DNA of 8,230 bases from Thiomargarita sp. (GTDB lineage Bacteria > Pseudomonadota > Gammaproteobacteria > Beggiatoales > Beggiatoaceae), in assembly GCA_023144675.1 (NCBI GenBank), contig JAGLFE010000482.1, positions 1 through 8,230 of the forward strand, read 5' to 3'. Below are positions 1-7,600 of the stretch, piece by piece. A program made the translations under genes and the position numbers. The stretch's first letter is position 1, and every line of letters begins with the position of its first letter. The notes under the pieces were generated by a model, which saw nothing but the letters and a program-made list of their open reading frames with translations, did not search any database and was not told where the DNA came from.

Positions 1-130
1 GATAACATTCCCGGGAGCATTTATTAAACACTTCCCTCCTAGCAGGGGGAATTGAGGGGGGTAGTCTATTACCCAATTATAGAATTCGAGGGTAGTGAGC
101 TATTAACTTTAGTTTAATCACCCAAGCGTA
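1..130. other. Non-coding region downstream of the large secreted-protein gene
   Basis: No credible coding sequence is visible here. The region follows the TAA stop of the secreted-protein gene in its direction of transcription. It contains an 8-base palindrome TCCCGGGA (9-16), two small G/C-rich hairpins (33-50 and 59-74), and a weak AT-rich inverted repeat bounded by GTGA (95-98) and TCAC (118-121). None of these is followed by a run of T on the minus strand, so I cannot name a convincing rho-independent terminator. Transcription may end by another mechanism or beyond the window. Confidence 0.7.
33..74. repeat. G-rich segment with two adjacent hairpins, possible dispersed palindromic repeat
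   Basis: TCCCTC and GGGGGA face each other across the six-base spacer CTAGCA (33-50), giving a six-pair stem with one T-G wobble in plus-strand RNA. The tract GGGGGAATTGAGGGGGG spans 45-61. Its last three G start a second inverted repeat, GGGTA - GTCTAT - TACCC (59-74). This composition contrasts sharply with the AT-rich surroundings. Similar G-run palindromic pieces occur as dispersed intergenic repeats in many large bacterial genomes. Membership in such a family is inference, since only one copy lies in the window. Confidence 0.4.
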
Positions 131-3100
131 TTATTCTATCGTATCGACACCAATTAAAGCCACGCCAGCACTATCATTGGAGCTTAATTGCACGCTATAT
201 ACACCAGGTTCTAAATCCATTAATATTCCAGCATCATTATTATTACGATCAGGTAATTGTAAATTAGAAGCTAATGTTGTTACGGCAATAGCATTGCTAT
301 CGTCTTCCCACTCATCATTGGTAAGTATTACTTCCCAACTACCGCCATTAAGTTTAAATAAAGTAAGTGCTGGATCAACAGTGTCATCTACCGCAATTCC
401 TCGAATCATCATTTGTTGAGAATTATTACCGCTAATAGCAAATCCAGCAAAAATATCATTAACTCCACCGCTGATATAAGCACGAGTACTAATATTAATC
501 AGTTTAGGATTATCTGATTCAGTATGAGTTACATCAACTCCAATAAGGGCTAAACCTGAATTGGTTACAGAACTAAGTTGCGCACTATAGATACCAGGTT
601 CCAAATCTATTAATAAACCAGCGTCATTGCCATTACGGTCAGGTAATTGTAAATTAGCTTTTAAACCACTAAACATATCAGCATTGCTAGCATCTTCCCA
701 TTCATCATTTTCGGCTATAAAATCCCAATTGCTACCGTTGCGTTTCAATAAAGTAATAGCGGGGTCAACATTTTCTGCTACAGCAATTCCACGAATTATA
801 ACTTGTTGTGTGCCACTACCGCTAATAATAAAACCAGTAAAAGCGTCATTAGCTCCACCACTAATATTAGCGCGAGTACTAATGTTAGTAAGATAAGCGT
901 TACTAATAGTGGTATCAATATTTTCATTGCCATTATTAGGGTCAAGTCCCATCATTATTTCATCGCCATCGCTCACACCATCGTTGTCAAAATCCTCATC
1001 ATAATCGCTAATTCCATTATCGTCGCTATCAACAACTAAAGGGTTGGTTTGGGTAATATTAATTTCATCACTATTACTTAAACCATCACTATCAGTATCT
1101 TCATCTCCATCAATAATACCGTTATCATCACTATCACTATTATTGGGATCGAGGTTAAGAATAATTTCAATATCATCATTCAAGCCATCGTTATCGCTAT
1201 CAATATTTCCATCATTATCTTCGTTATCAATAATTTCTAAGATAGCAGTATTTTGACTACCAATAATTGCCCCAATAGGAGCTTCAAGCGTAAAAATAAT
1301 AGTTTCATTGTCGCCAGGTTCAAATTTTCTATCATCAACAATGCTAATAACTAAAGTTTGCGTAGTTTCTCCAACCGCAAAGTCAATAGTTTTGGGGAAA
1401 GCTAGATTGATATAATCAATACCATCATCGCCATCACCGCTTGCCGTACCACCCGTAATCTGAACTTGCACACTAGAAGTAGAATCAATAAAGCCAGTAC
1501 GAGTTAAATTAATAATTTCACTAATAGCTACGTCTTCAGTAACGGAATATGTAGATTGGGAAAACACAATTTCGGGCATACAATCTGAACTTTTAACCGT
1601 ATTGCTAATACCAGGAGTAGCGCATCGAACGGCAAAATCATTACTATTATTATTACTGTCTTCGCCATCATTAATACGGGATAAACCTTTCTGTTCATCA
1701 CCAATAGCAATAGGGTCTTTAGTCGCATTAATGGTTTCGGTATAAATATCTCTATGGCTGGATAAAGTACCACCATAAGTTAGGGCATCAACCACGGCAT
1801 TATTTGTAATCTGCACCAATATAATTGCTTCAATATCGTCCTGAATAAAGTCGCTGTCTGGTGTTATAACTAAATCGCAATTAGCAACGTTACTATTATT
1901 ACCACAAATTACATAATAATTTTCTGGCTCAAGTATTCCAGTTAAATTATTAATACTTTTATTAATCCTAGTACCATTGGCATCAATTAGGCGGATTTCA
2001 TATAAAGCTAGGTCAATTTTATTAGTACTTTTATTATATAATTCAATAAATTCGCTATTGTCTATAACACCTTGGTTATAATCAACTTCATTAATTACTA
2101 CATCCGAATTAGCATAATATTGTACGCTGCTATTATTGCTAGCATTATTGCCATTACCTGCTTCATCAGTAACAGTATTAGCAGCGATATTAGCAATCAC
2201 AGTACCGTGTCCAAGCATATTACTAACTTCAATATTGTAAATGGGATCGTTACTAGGAATCTCAGTTGTATCAATTGGAATTGTTGTATCTTGGGCAGAT
2301 ATGTCGACAATTTGGTTGACAGTTGCTGAAGTTGCCCCAGCCGTACCAGTAATAGTAATATCTTCGTTGGTAAAATCAGTGATTATTTCGTCAAAAACGG
2401 CAGTAAAATTAATGATATTGTCATCAGTCGGTTCTGTTGGTTCTATCAGTTCAATAGCCTTTTCTATTACAACATTTGAGGCAACAGTATCAATCGTATA
2501 AGTTGCTCCAATAAAACTACCATTGCTATAATTAGATGTGCCAAAACCGCCTAAAGGAATCCGAGATTGGTTAATAATGCTATCATTATCAACTAAATTA
2601 AGTCCTAATTTGCCATTGCCAAAAACATTATTAACCGTAACGGTATAATTCATGTCATCAAGCTTAGTAATGGAGTTAATATTACCTAGTACACCTTCTT
2701 CAGTCGCTAATACAAAATCGCTGATATAAACGTTTCTAACTGCTTCAGAAAAACTAATATCAAAAGCAACGCTATTATCATTAACAACAGCGGAACTACC
2801 TAAATTAATACTACTAACCACAGGCGCACTATTCACATTAATATTAAAAGTTACTATTATTGGAATAGCTCCATTTTCTCGACCATCGGCTAAGGAAAGA
2901 TTAATGCTATCAGTAATAGTTTCTGAACCATCATGTTGGTAAGTAATTTTGTTGTCATCAATATCAGCTTGGGTAAAACTATCGCCTATTTTTAGCTCAA
3001 TGGTTCTATTTTTCAAAATACCATGACTTGGAGTAAAAGTAATAGTATAAGTTAAGTCAGCACCAGCATCATCTGGATCACCTTCGTTAAGTTCATTGGT

Positions 3101-4423
3101 GGTAATAATTACTTTATCGCCTTCATTAACAATTGCGGCATTATTAGTGGCGATAACAGGTGAATCATTTTGAAAGTTAATAGAAATATTAAAAGTTCCC
3201 ATTACTGGCGTTGCATCATTTTCACCACCATCAGCTAAGGAAAAATTGAAACTATCAAAACTAGAAGTATCTGAACCATCGTGTTCATAACTAATACTAT
3301 TAGCGTCAATATCGGCTTGACTAAAAGTAGCATTTGGTTCTAAAATTAATTCAGCTTTTTTCAAAAAACCATAATTAGGTATGGCGATAATTGTGTAAGT
3401 TAAACCAGTGCCGTCATCATCAGGATCGCCTTCGTTGAGTTTGCTGTTATCAATAATAGCCGTTTTGCCTTCATTAATCGTAATTCCTTGATTAATGGCA
3501 ATAATAGGCGAATCATTTTGAGACTTTATGGTTAAATTTACGGTAATTTCATCTGTATCTTTGCCGTCAGAAACTTGGATAACAAAACTATCAGTACCAT
3601 TATAACCTGAATTAGGTGTATAACTAACATTGTTTGGTTGTACTATTGTATTACCATTGCTAAACTCTATAGCATCAAAACCAGATAATGTTCCTTTAGA
3701 AGGGGAAGTTAATATAGACCAAGTTAATACGTCCCATAAATCTCTATCCGTAACACCAATTAATTGTTGAATAGAGTTATTATTACTACCTTCATTTACA
3801 GATTCAGTAACAATGCTGCTATTAAAATAAGGTGGTTTATTATCGGCATACTTAATTGAATAATTGCTAAAAGTTGCACCATCCCATTGCGATTTTATAA
3901 AAATATTGTAATTTAAACCCGAAAAAATGCCGCAATATATATGATCAGTTCTTAATACCGTAGTATCAGTATAAGTTGGTTGCGAATCACTACAATCTCC
4001 ATAGTAATCTGTACCCCGATCAGAAATAAAACTGAAAAACATAATTCCTGCATTTCTCCAGTTTTGTGGAATAGGTTCTAAATCTCTAGCAATAGAATTG
4101 ATAATCTTTATTGACGAGTTAGAATTATCAACCATCATCGTTGGAAAAGTTACTTTATCATTGCTAGTTACCCAACAATTACTAAATAAGCTAGTATTGC
4201 CAGCGTAAATTCCAATTTTCTCTGATGGACAACTATTTATGGCATATAGCGGCTCTAAGATTGAAAAGCTGATAACCAAGCATCCAATACTATATTGTAA
4301 TGCTCGTTTTAATAAGGTTTGATAATGGCGAAATTGATTAATTTCTGGTGGTAAAAATAGCAGTTTATTAGACGTTTTTAAATTTACCAATTTAGAATCA
4401 AAAATATCTTTGGGGACGTTCAT
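131..4423 (-). CDS. Very large secreted multidomain protein (cadherin-like, CSPG, Ig-like, lamin-tail, Calx-beta, TSP3, duplicated C-terminal domain)
   Basis: This is a complete 1430-residue exported protein, probably an adhesin or matrix/surface protein; no enzyme domain is recognisable. Order by residue: signal peptide about 1-61; unrecognised domain 62-197 with cysteines 65, 83, 144 and 164; cadherin-like tandem-95 repeat about 198-300 (YTPNSGYNGTDSF); two CSPG repeats about 303-418 and 419-531 (F-QADID, Y-HDGS, SLADG); Ig-like domain about 533-645 (SFSEAV, ending YTID); a second Ig-like class about 648-771 (DEAGNGN); lamin-tail domain about 772-895 (INEVDY, EFIELYN); Calx-beta about 950-1066; five thrombospondin type-3 loops 1075-1156; tandem C-terminal domains 1178-1298 and 1308-1428. 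The mature part has only eight cysteines (also 840, 849, 934, 948), an even number that fits disulfides outside the cytoplasm. There is no LPXTG, PEP-CTERM or C-terminal membrane helix, so the export route past the inner membrane and the attachment are unknown. The start is fixed by AGGAGG five bases before ATG. Domain names rest on motif recognition; the adhesive role is inferred. Confidence 0.93.
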   Translation of the reverse strand: MNVPKDIFDSKLVNLKTSNKLLFLPPEINQFRHYQTLLKRALQYSIGCLVISFSILEPLYAINSCPSEKIGIYAGNTSLFSNCWVTSNDKVTFPTMMVDNSNSSIKIINSIARDLEPIPQNWRNAGIMFFSFISDRGTDYYGDCSDSQPTYTDTTVLRTDHIYCGIFSGLNYNIFIKSQWDGATFSNYSIKYADNKPPYFNSSIVTESVNEGSNNNSIQQLIGVTDRDLWDVLTWSILTSPSKGTLSGFDAIEFSNGNTIVQPNNVSYTPNSGYNGTDSFVIQVSDGKDTDEITVNLTIKSQNDSPIIAINQGITINEGKTAIIDNSKLNEGDPDDDGTGLTYTIIAIPNYGFLKKAELILEPNATFSQADIDANSISYEHDGSDTSSFDSFNFSLADGGENDATPVMGTFNISINFQNDSPVIATNNAAIVNEGDKVIITTNELNEGDPDDAGADLTYTITFTPSHGILKNRTIELKIGDSFTQADIDDNKITYQHDGSETITDSINLSLADGRENGAIPIIVTFNINVNSAPVVSSINLGSSAVVNDNSVAFDISFSEAVRNVYISDFVLATEEGVLGNINSITKLDDMNYTVTVNNVFGNGKLGLNLVDNDSIINQSRIPLGGFGTSNYSNGSFIGATYTIDTVASNVVIEKAIELIEPTEPTDDNIINFTAVFDEIITDFTNEDITITGTAGATSATVNQIVDISAQDTTIPIDTTEIPSNDPIYNIEVSNMLGHGTVIANIAANTVTDEAGNGNNASNNSSVQYYANSDVVINEVDYNQGVIDNSEFIELYNKSTNKIDLALYEIRLIDANGTRINKSINNLTGILEPENYYVICGNNSNVANCDLVITPDSDFIQDDIEAIILVQITNNAVVDALTYGGTLSSHRDIYTETINATKDPIAIGDEQKGLSRINDGEDSNNNSNDFAVRCATPGISNTVKSSDCMPEIVFSQSTYSVTEDVAISEIINLTRTGFIDSTSSVQVQITGGTASGDGDDGIDYINLAFPKTIDFAVGETTQTLVISIVDDRKFEPGDNETIIFTLEAPIGAIIGSQNTAILEIIDNEDNDGNIDSDNDGLNDDIEIILNLDPNNSDSDDNGIIDGDEDTDSDGLSNSDEINITQTNPLVVDSDDNGISDYDEDFDNDGVSDGDEIMMGLDPNNGNENIDTTISNAYLTNISTRANISGGANDAFTGFIISGSGTQQVIIRGIAVAENVDPAITLLKRNGSNWDFIAENDEWEDASNADMFSGLKANLQLPDRNGNDAGLLIDLEPGIYSAQLSSVTNSGLALIGVDVTHTESDNPKLINISTRAYISGGVNDIFAGFAISGNNSQQMMIRGIAVDDTVDPALTLFKLNGGSWEVILTNDEWEDDSNAIAVTTLASNLQLPDRNNNDAGILMDLEPGVYSVQLSSNDSAGVALIGVDTIE
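134..892 (-). repeat. Tandem pair of about 130-residue C-terminal domains
   Basis: Two copies of one domain, offset by exactly 390 bases, close the secreted protein (copy A about 524-892, copy B about 134-502). Shared landmarks are NISTRA-ISGG, IRGIAV, VDPA-TL-K-NG, NDEWED, NLQLPDRN-NDAG, DLEPG-YS-QLSS and ALIGVD. The DNA also stays alike: AGGTAATTGTAAATTAG occurs at 251-267 and again at 641-657. The domain resembles the 'NISTR...GGFIISG...IR...GLxxGxYT' module found at the C-terminus of many large secreted proteins of Verrucomicrobia and gammaproteobacteria. Its function is not established as far as I know. The position suggests attachment, folding or sorting. Confidence 0.85.
929..1225 (-). 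repeat. Thrombospondin type-3-like calcium-binding repeats
   Basis: Five loops of the DxDxDGxxDxxE type lie at residues 1075-1086, 1097-1108, 1109-1120, 1132-1143 and 1144-1155 of the secreted protein (for example DSDNDGLNDDIE and DFDNDGVSDGDE). In this family the aspartates bind calcium and make a rigid rod that separates the upstream modules from the C-terminal pair. At the DNA level the stretch is rich in ATCATCACTATC-like short repeats, which is a consequence of the Asp/Asn/Ser codons and could allow slippage or copy-number change. Confidence 0.88.
2831..3517 (-). repeat. Two tandem CSPG-type (cadherin-like) repeats
   Basis: Two copies about 116 residues apart (residues about 303-418 and 419-531) share an initial SP-IA, INEGK/VNEGD, the acidic LNEGDPDD loop, LTYTI, F-QADID, I-Y-HDGS, a serine/aspartate segment, and SLADG before the last strand. 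This pattern matches the bacterial chondroitin-sulfate-proteoglycan/cadherin-3 repeat. The conserved DPDD and HDGS acids are the likely calcium ligands by analogy with cadherins. The copies differ enough in sequence to be an old duplication. Confidence 0.82.
4241..4423 (-). other. Segment encoding an extended N-terminal signal peptide
   Basis: Residues 1-61 look like a Sec signal peptide with an unusually long n-region. About 40 polar or mixed residues precede the basic pair K39-R40. A hydrophobic core follows (about 44-57, SIGCLVISFSIL) and then a likely cleavage site after LYA (residue 61). No other methionine codon lies between residue 1 and the core, and the start is backed by a perfect ribosome-binding site, so the length is not an obvious start-site error. 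Extended signal peptides are known in large autotransporters and two-partner secretion proteins, but their usual conserved N-terminal motif is not seen here. Confidence 0.7.
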
Positions 4424-4428
4424 GATTT

Positions 4429-4434
4429 CCTCCT
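4429..4434 (-). promoter_or_regulatory. Perfect AGGAGG ribosome-binding site
   Basis: On the minus strand AGGAGG is followed by five bases (AAATC) and then the ATG of the secreted-protein gene. It fixes the start codon and supports the long signal peptide. It also contrasts with the yhaN start, which has no comparable site, suggesting much stronger translation initiation for the exported protein. Confidence 0.9.
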
Positions 4435-4450
4435 GAATTAAAAGAAATAT

Positions 4451-4482
4451 CTAAATTGAACTCATGTAGTTGAGTAATTTAG
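4451..4482 (-). promoter_or_regulatory. Bulged 12-pair hairpin in the leader of the secreted-protein gene
   Basis: On the minus strand CTAAATT-ACTCA pairs with TGAGT-(TC)-AATTTAG across a six-base loop ACTACA. This makes 12 base pairs interrupted only by a two-base bulge. It ends 16 bases before AGGAGG and is followed by the T-rich stretch ATATTTCTTTT. It could be a leader RNA structure, a weak attenuator or terminator for transcription coming from yhaN, or a DNA operator. The stem is AT-rich, so terminator strength would be low. The structure is seen; the role is inferred. Confidence 0.45.
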
Positions 4483-4598
4483 GAATTAAATATTAAATTA
4501 AAAATATGCAAAAAATAAGCCTAAAATTTAATATTTAGATAAATCTTTAATTAGAAACCACTTTATTAGTAATAATTTACCAACTAAATTTTAATACC

Positions 4599-4610
4599 CG
4601 GTTATAACCG
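4599..4610. repeat. Perfect 12-base palindrome CGGTTATAACCG next to the yhaN stop codon
   Basis: The palindrome lies immediately after the TAG stop of the ATPase gene (4611-4613). In RNA it could only form four pairs with a TATA loop, and it has no T-run after it, so it is not a standard terminator. A dimeric protein binding site is possible, as is chance. Confidence 0.4.
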
Positions 4611-7600
4611 CTATAATTGATGTTGCACTAGATATTGTTTAGGAATGGCTGTTAATGCTAATTCCGCTAAACGGGTGTGATGAGTTAGAAATATAATTTG
4701 GGTTTTCTGACAAAGTTCGCCTAAAATTTTCAAAGTAATCTTAGCACGTTCATCATCAAAATTAATTAAAATATCATCTAAAGTCAATGGAATTGGAGTA
4801 TTTTTCTCAATATAACGTTCAATACTAGCTAAACGTAGGGCTAAATATAATTGATCGCGACTGCCATCACTCATACCCGCAGTTGGAATAGAACTATTAT
4901 CAGCAGTACGTAATCCCACTAAAATTGGCTGGTCATTTTGTCCACTATAATCTATTTTTAAACCAGAAAAACTATTTAAGGTTAGCTGTTGGAATAATAT
5001 ACTTGCCCGTTTAATTACTGGAGCTTGATTTTGCTCACGATAGCGGTCAATTGACTTACGTAATACTGAAGCTGCTAAATGTACCCGAATGTATTGTTTA
5101 CTTAAATCCTGTACTTCTGCAAGAGCTAATTGTGCTTCATCGGCTGCTTGTGCGGCTTGGTCATTACCATCCATTTGCTTTAATAAAGTACGCAATTCGC
5201 CAATATTTTGATCAATATTAGAACGTTCTTGCTCTAATTGAGTAATATTTTCAACACAATTTTGTAGTTGCACTGGTAATTCATCAATTTCAATGCTAGT
5301 AGCCGCCCGTTCTAAATCGTCTAATGACATTCCTTCCCCATCCTGCAATAATTGTTCTTCAATATCAATTAAATCTTGTTGCAATTGCTTTTTATAGGAA
5401 GAAGCCTGTTCTGCCGCTTCTAAATCAACTAAATTATCACAATGGGCTTGTTCTAATAATACTTGTAAATGAGCTTGCGATATGTGTATTTGTTGCTTAA
5501 CATCAGTTAAACGTTGCTGTTCTGAATGCAAACGTTGTTGTAATTGTTCAAGCCGAATTTGATCTTTCTCGGTTTGATTTAAACGGCTGGCTAAAGTAGG
5601 AATTGCCTGTTCAATTGTATCATCAACTAAATTAGGAGCAATTTTTTGAATAATTTCACCTACTTCTTGTTTGAACAACTTAGCATCTTTTTGCATTAAT
5701 TTTACTCGGCGGCTCAAACCACTGATTTTATCAACTTTATTAAATATCTGATCTAAATCATTCAATATATTACGGGCAGTTTCTGGCGGCGTATCGGCAG
5801 TTAATTTCAAAGGAATAAGTGCCTTTTCCCAATTTTTTTGCCATTGTTGTAAAGATTGTTTATTTTTTTGTTGCGCTATCTCAACCTGTTGCTGCTCTTT
5901 TGTTAAATTATCAATTTCTAATTGTAAATTTTCACCTTGTCTTTGTAATTGAGAAATACTATCTGCACAATGATTGCCTTGATCAATTAAATCAGGTAAA
6001 CGGGTTAATATTTGCCCTTGAATAAAAGTTTGTAAAGGAGTTAAAGCTTGAGTAATTTCTTGACAAAGAGCTGAAATTAAATGTTTTTGCTCTTGCAATT
6101 GTTGATAACGCGTTCTTAATAGAGTAATTTGTTGACGTAAATTTAAAGCTTCATTTAACCAATCCCGCATTTCAGTTGGTGTCCAAGGCTTAATATTAGT
6201 GGTTTTCCAACTATCCTCCCATTCTTTCTGCAAATTAGCTAATAAAGCTTCAACGGTATGCCATTTTTTAGTTTGTTGTTCTTGTTCAGTTTTAGCACTT
6301 TTTTGTTCAGCCAACAACATACTATATTCAGCTACTCGCTTCGCTTCTCGGCGTAAACGGTCGGATAATTCATCGCTATAGAGCATGGTTTCTTCAAAAA
6401 CATCAAAGATTTTATCATCATTTATATCTTCTTTAGTTTGAGTATTGATGCTATCAAAAGGGTAAGTATGGGAATTATCTATATCAAATAAAGATAAATT
6501 ACGATTAGACTTTTCTTTTGTAAAATTAATTAATTTGAATTTTTTTATTTTTTGCCAATGTTGTTCACGAGTTTGCCTAGCTTGAATTAAAGTTTCTTCA
6601 GTAGGAATTTCCCCAACCCAAGATAGCGCATTAATTTTTTGAGTAGTATTTTCATTGCGTTGTCGTGCTTCTAAAAGCCGCTCTTTTATTCGTTTCTGAT
6701 CATTTTCTATTTCAGCAAAACGTTGATAGAAATAATCAATTCGCTCCATTTTAGGTAAAGGAATTGTTTCCAAGGTTTCTAAATCACTACTCCAACCAAT
6801 TTGCTTTAAACTAATTTCTATGTTTTCCCTCAACATATTTACTTCTTGACTATTTTTTCCATAAGTTTCCTCCAATTGTGTATATTTACAAGCCCGTACT
6901 AGAGCTACCTGCAATAAGGTTAAATCAGGTCTTTTAGCCAAAGAATTTAAAGTTTGTTGACGTTCAACTAATTGATTTTTTAATTCGGATAATCTATTTT
7001 CAATACTTGCTTGCTTTTCATGTAAACTAGGTGCTTTTACTGCTAATTTTTTTAGATATTCACGTTGGGATTTACTAATAACTAATTCAGAAGCAACAGC
7101 AGCTAAATTAATATTAGGATAAATATGTCGCAACAAAGAACTGGCTTCATTTTCCACCGTTCGCATTTCTGTACGTACCCCAGGTAAATCCCGAGCGGCT
7201 TTTTGATAACTACCCAATCGTTCCCGCAAATCATCTATAATTGCTTTTTGTTCGATTAAATTATGGGAAATTTCAATAGCATCAATTTGTTGTTGCAAAT
7301 AAGCGGTATCTTGCTGTGTTTGCTGTTCTTGAGCAGTTGCAGTCCGTAAGGCAATTTTGGTTTGAATATGTTCAGTGGCGGCATTATCGGCTAATAAAAT
7401 TATTGAGGCTAAACTAGATAATTCAATTGTCAATTCTTGGCGTTTTTTAAGGCGGGGACGTGTTCTTTGAATCCGTTCTAAACGATGTTGTTCAGCTCGA
7501 AGTTTTTGTAATTGTTCGGTTAATTGAGAATGGCGTTGTTGCACTTCATCTAATTTTTTAGCTTGTTCAGTCCATTTTTCAGCAGATAATGAAGTTTCTA

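Larger units (their letters stand above)
4424..4610 (-). other. AT-rich gap between the ATPase gene and the secreted-protein gene
   Basis: These 187 bases hold no gene. By hand count 40 of them are G or C (about 21%). Read on the minus strand, the gap contains a palindrome directly after the yhaN stop, several weak AT-only inverted repeats, two T-runs (around 4508-4514 and 4501-4504), and a stronger bulged hairpin before the ribosome-binding site. TTGCAT with a 17-base spacer to TAATTC is the best sigma70-like pair I can find, and it is poor. A promoter for the secreted-protein gene is expected here because of the gap length, but I cannot place it. Confidence 0.6.

Noticed and set aside
59..74. 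Rho-independent terminator of the secreted-protein gene
   Set aside because: The hairpin GGGTA/TACCC has only five pairs and is followed on the minus strand by C-rich sequence, not a T-run.
177..896. Plus-strand open frames of 80 and 89 codons, similar to each other
   Set aside because: They lie antisense to the duplicated C-terminal domains. Their mutual resemblance simply mirrors that duplication, and neither has its own ribosome-binding site or a recognisable product.
929..1225. Dockerin domain of a cellulosome-like system
   Set aside because: The Asp-rich loops follow the DxDxDGxxDxxE pattern in a run of five, which fits thrombospondin type-3 repeats. The two-helix, two-loop dockerin layout is absent and no cohesin is seen.
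929..1225. CRISPR-like or microsatellite array in the ATCATC/ACTATC-rich stretch
   Set aside because: The repeats are short, irregular and explained by codons of the calcium loops; there are no equal spacers.
803..1256. Plus-strand frames rich in Ser/Ile/Leu opposite the TSP3 region
   Set aside because: Low-complexity antisense readings of Asp/Asn/Ser codons; no protein-like features.
1528..1776. Minus-strand 82-codon frame inside the secreted-protein gene
   Set aside because: An alternative frame of a clearly coding stretch whose main frame gives lamin-tail and Calx-beta motifs.
2072..2501. Two plus-strand frames of 85 and 86 codons
   Set aside because: Antisense shadows of the Ig-like domain region, rich in Ile/Ser/Val, with no family resemblance.
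4240..4423. Lipoprotein signal using Cys48
   Set aside because: Cys48 lies at the start of the hydrophobic core and is preceded by SIG without Leu/Val/Ile at position -3. A lipobox cysteine should follow the core.
5819..6381. Plus-strand frames of 68 and 60 codons, one mildly hydrophobic
   Set aside because: Antisense to the coiled coil of the ATPase. Hydrophobic readings are the expected complement of Gln/Glu/Lys codons.
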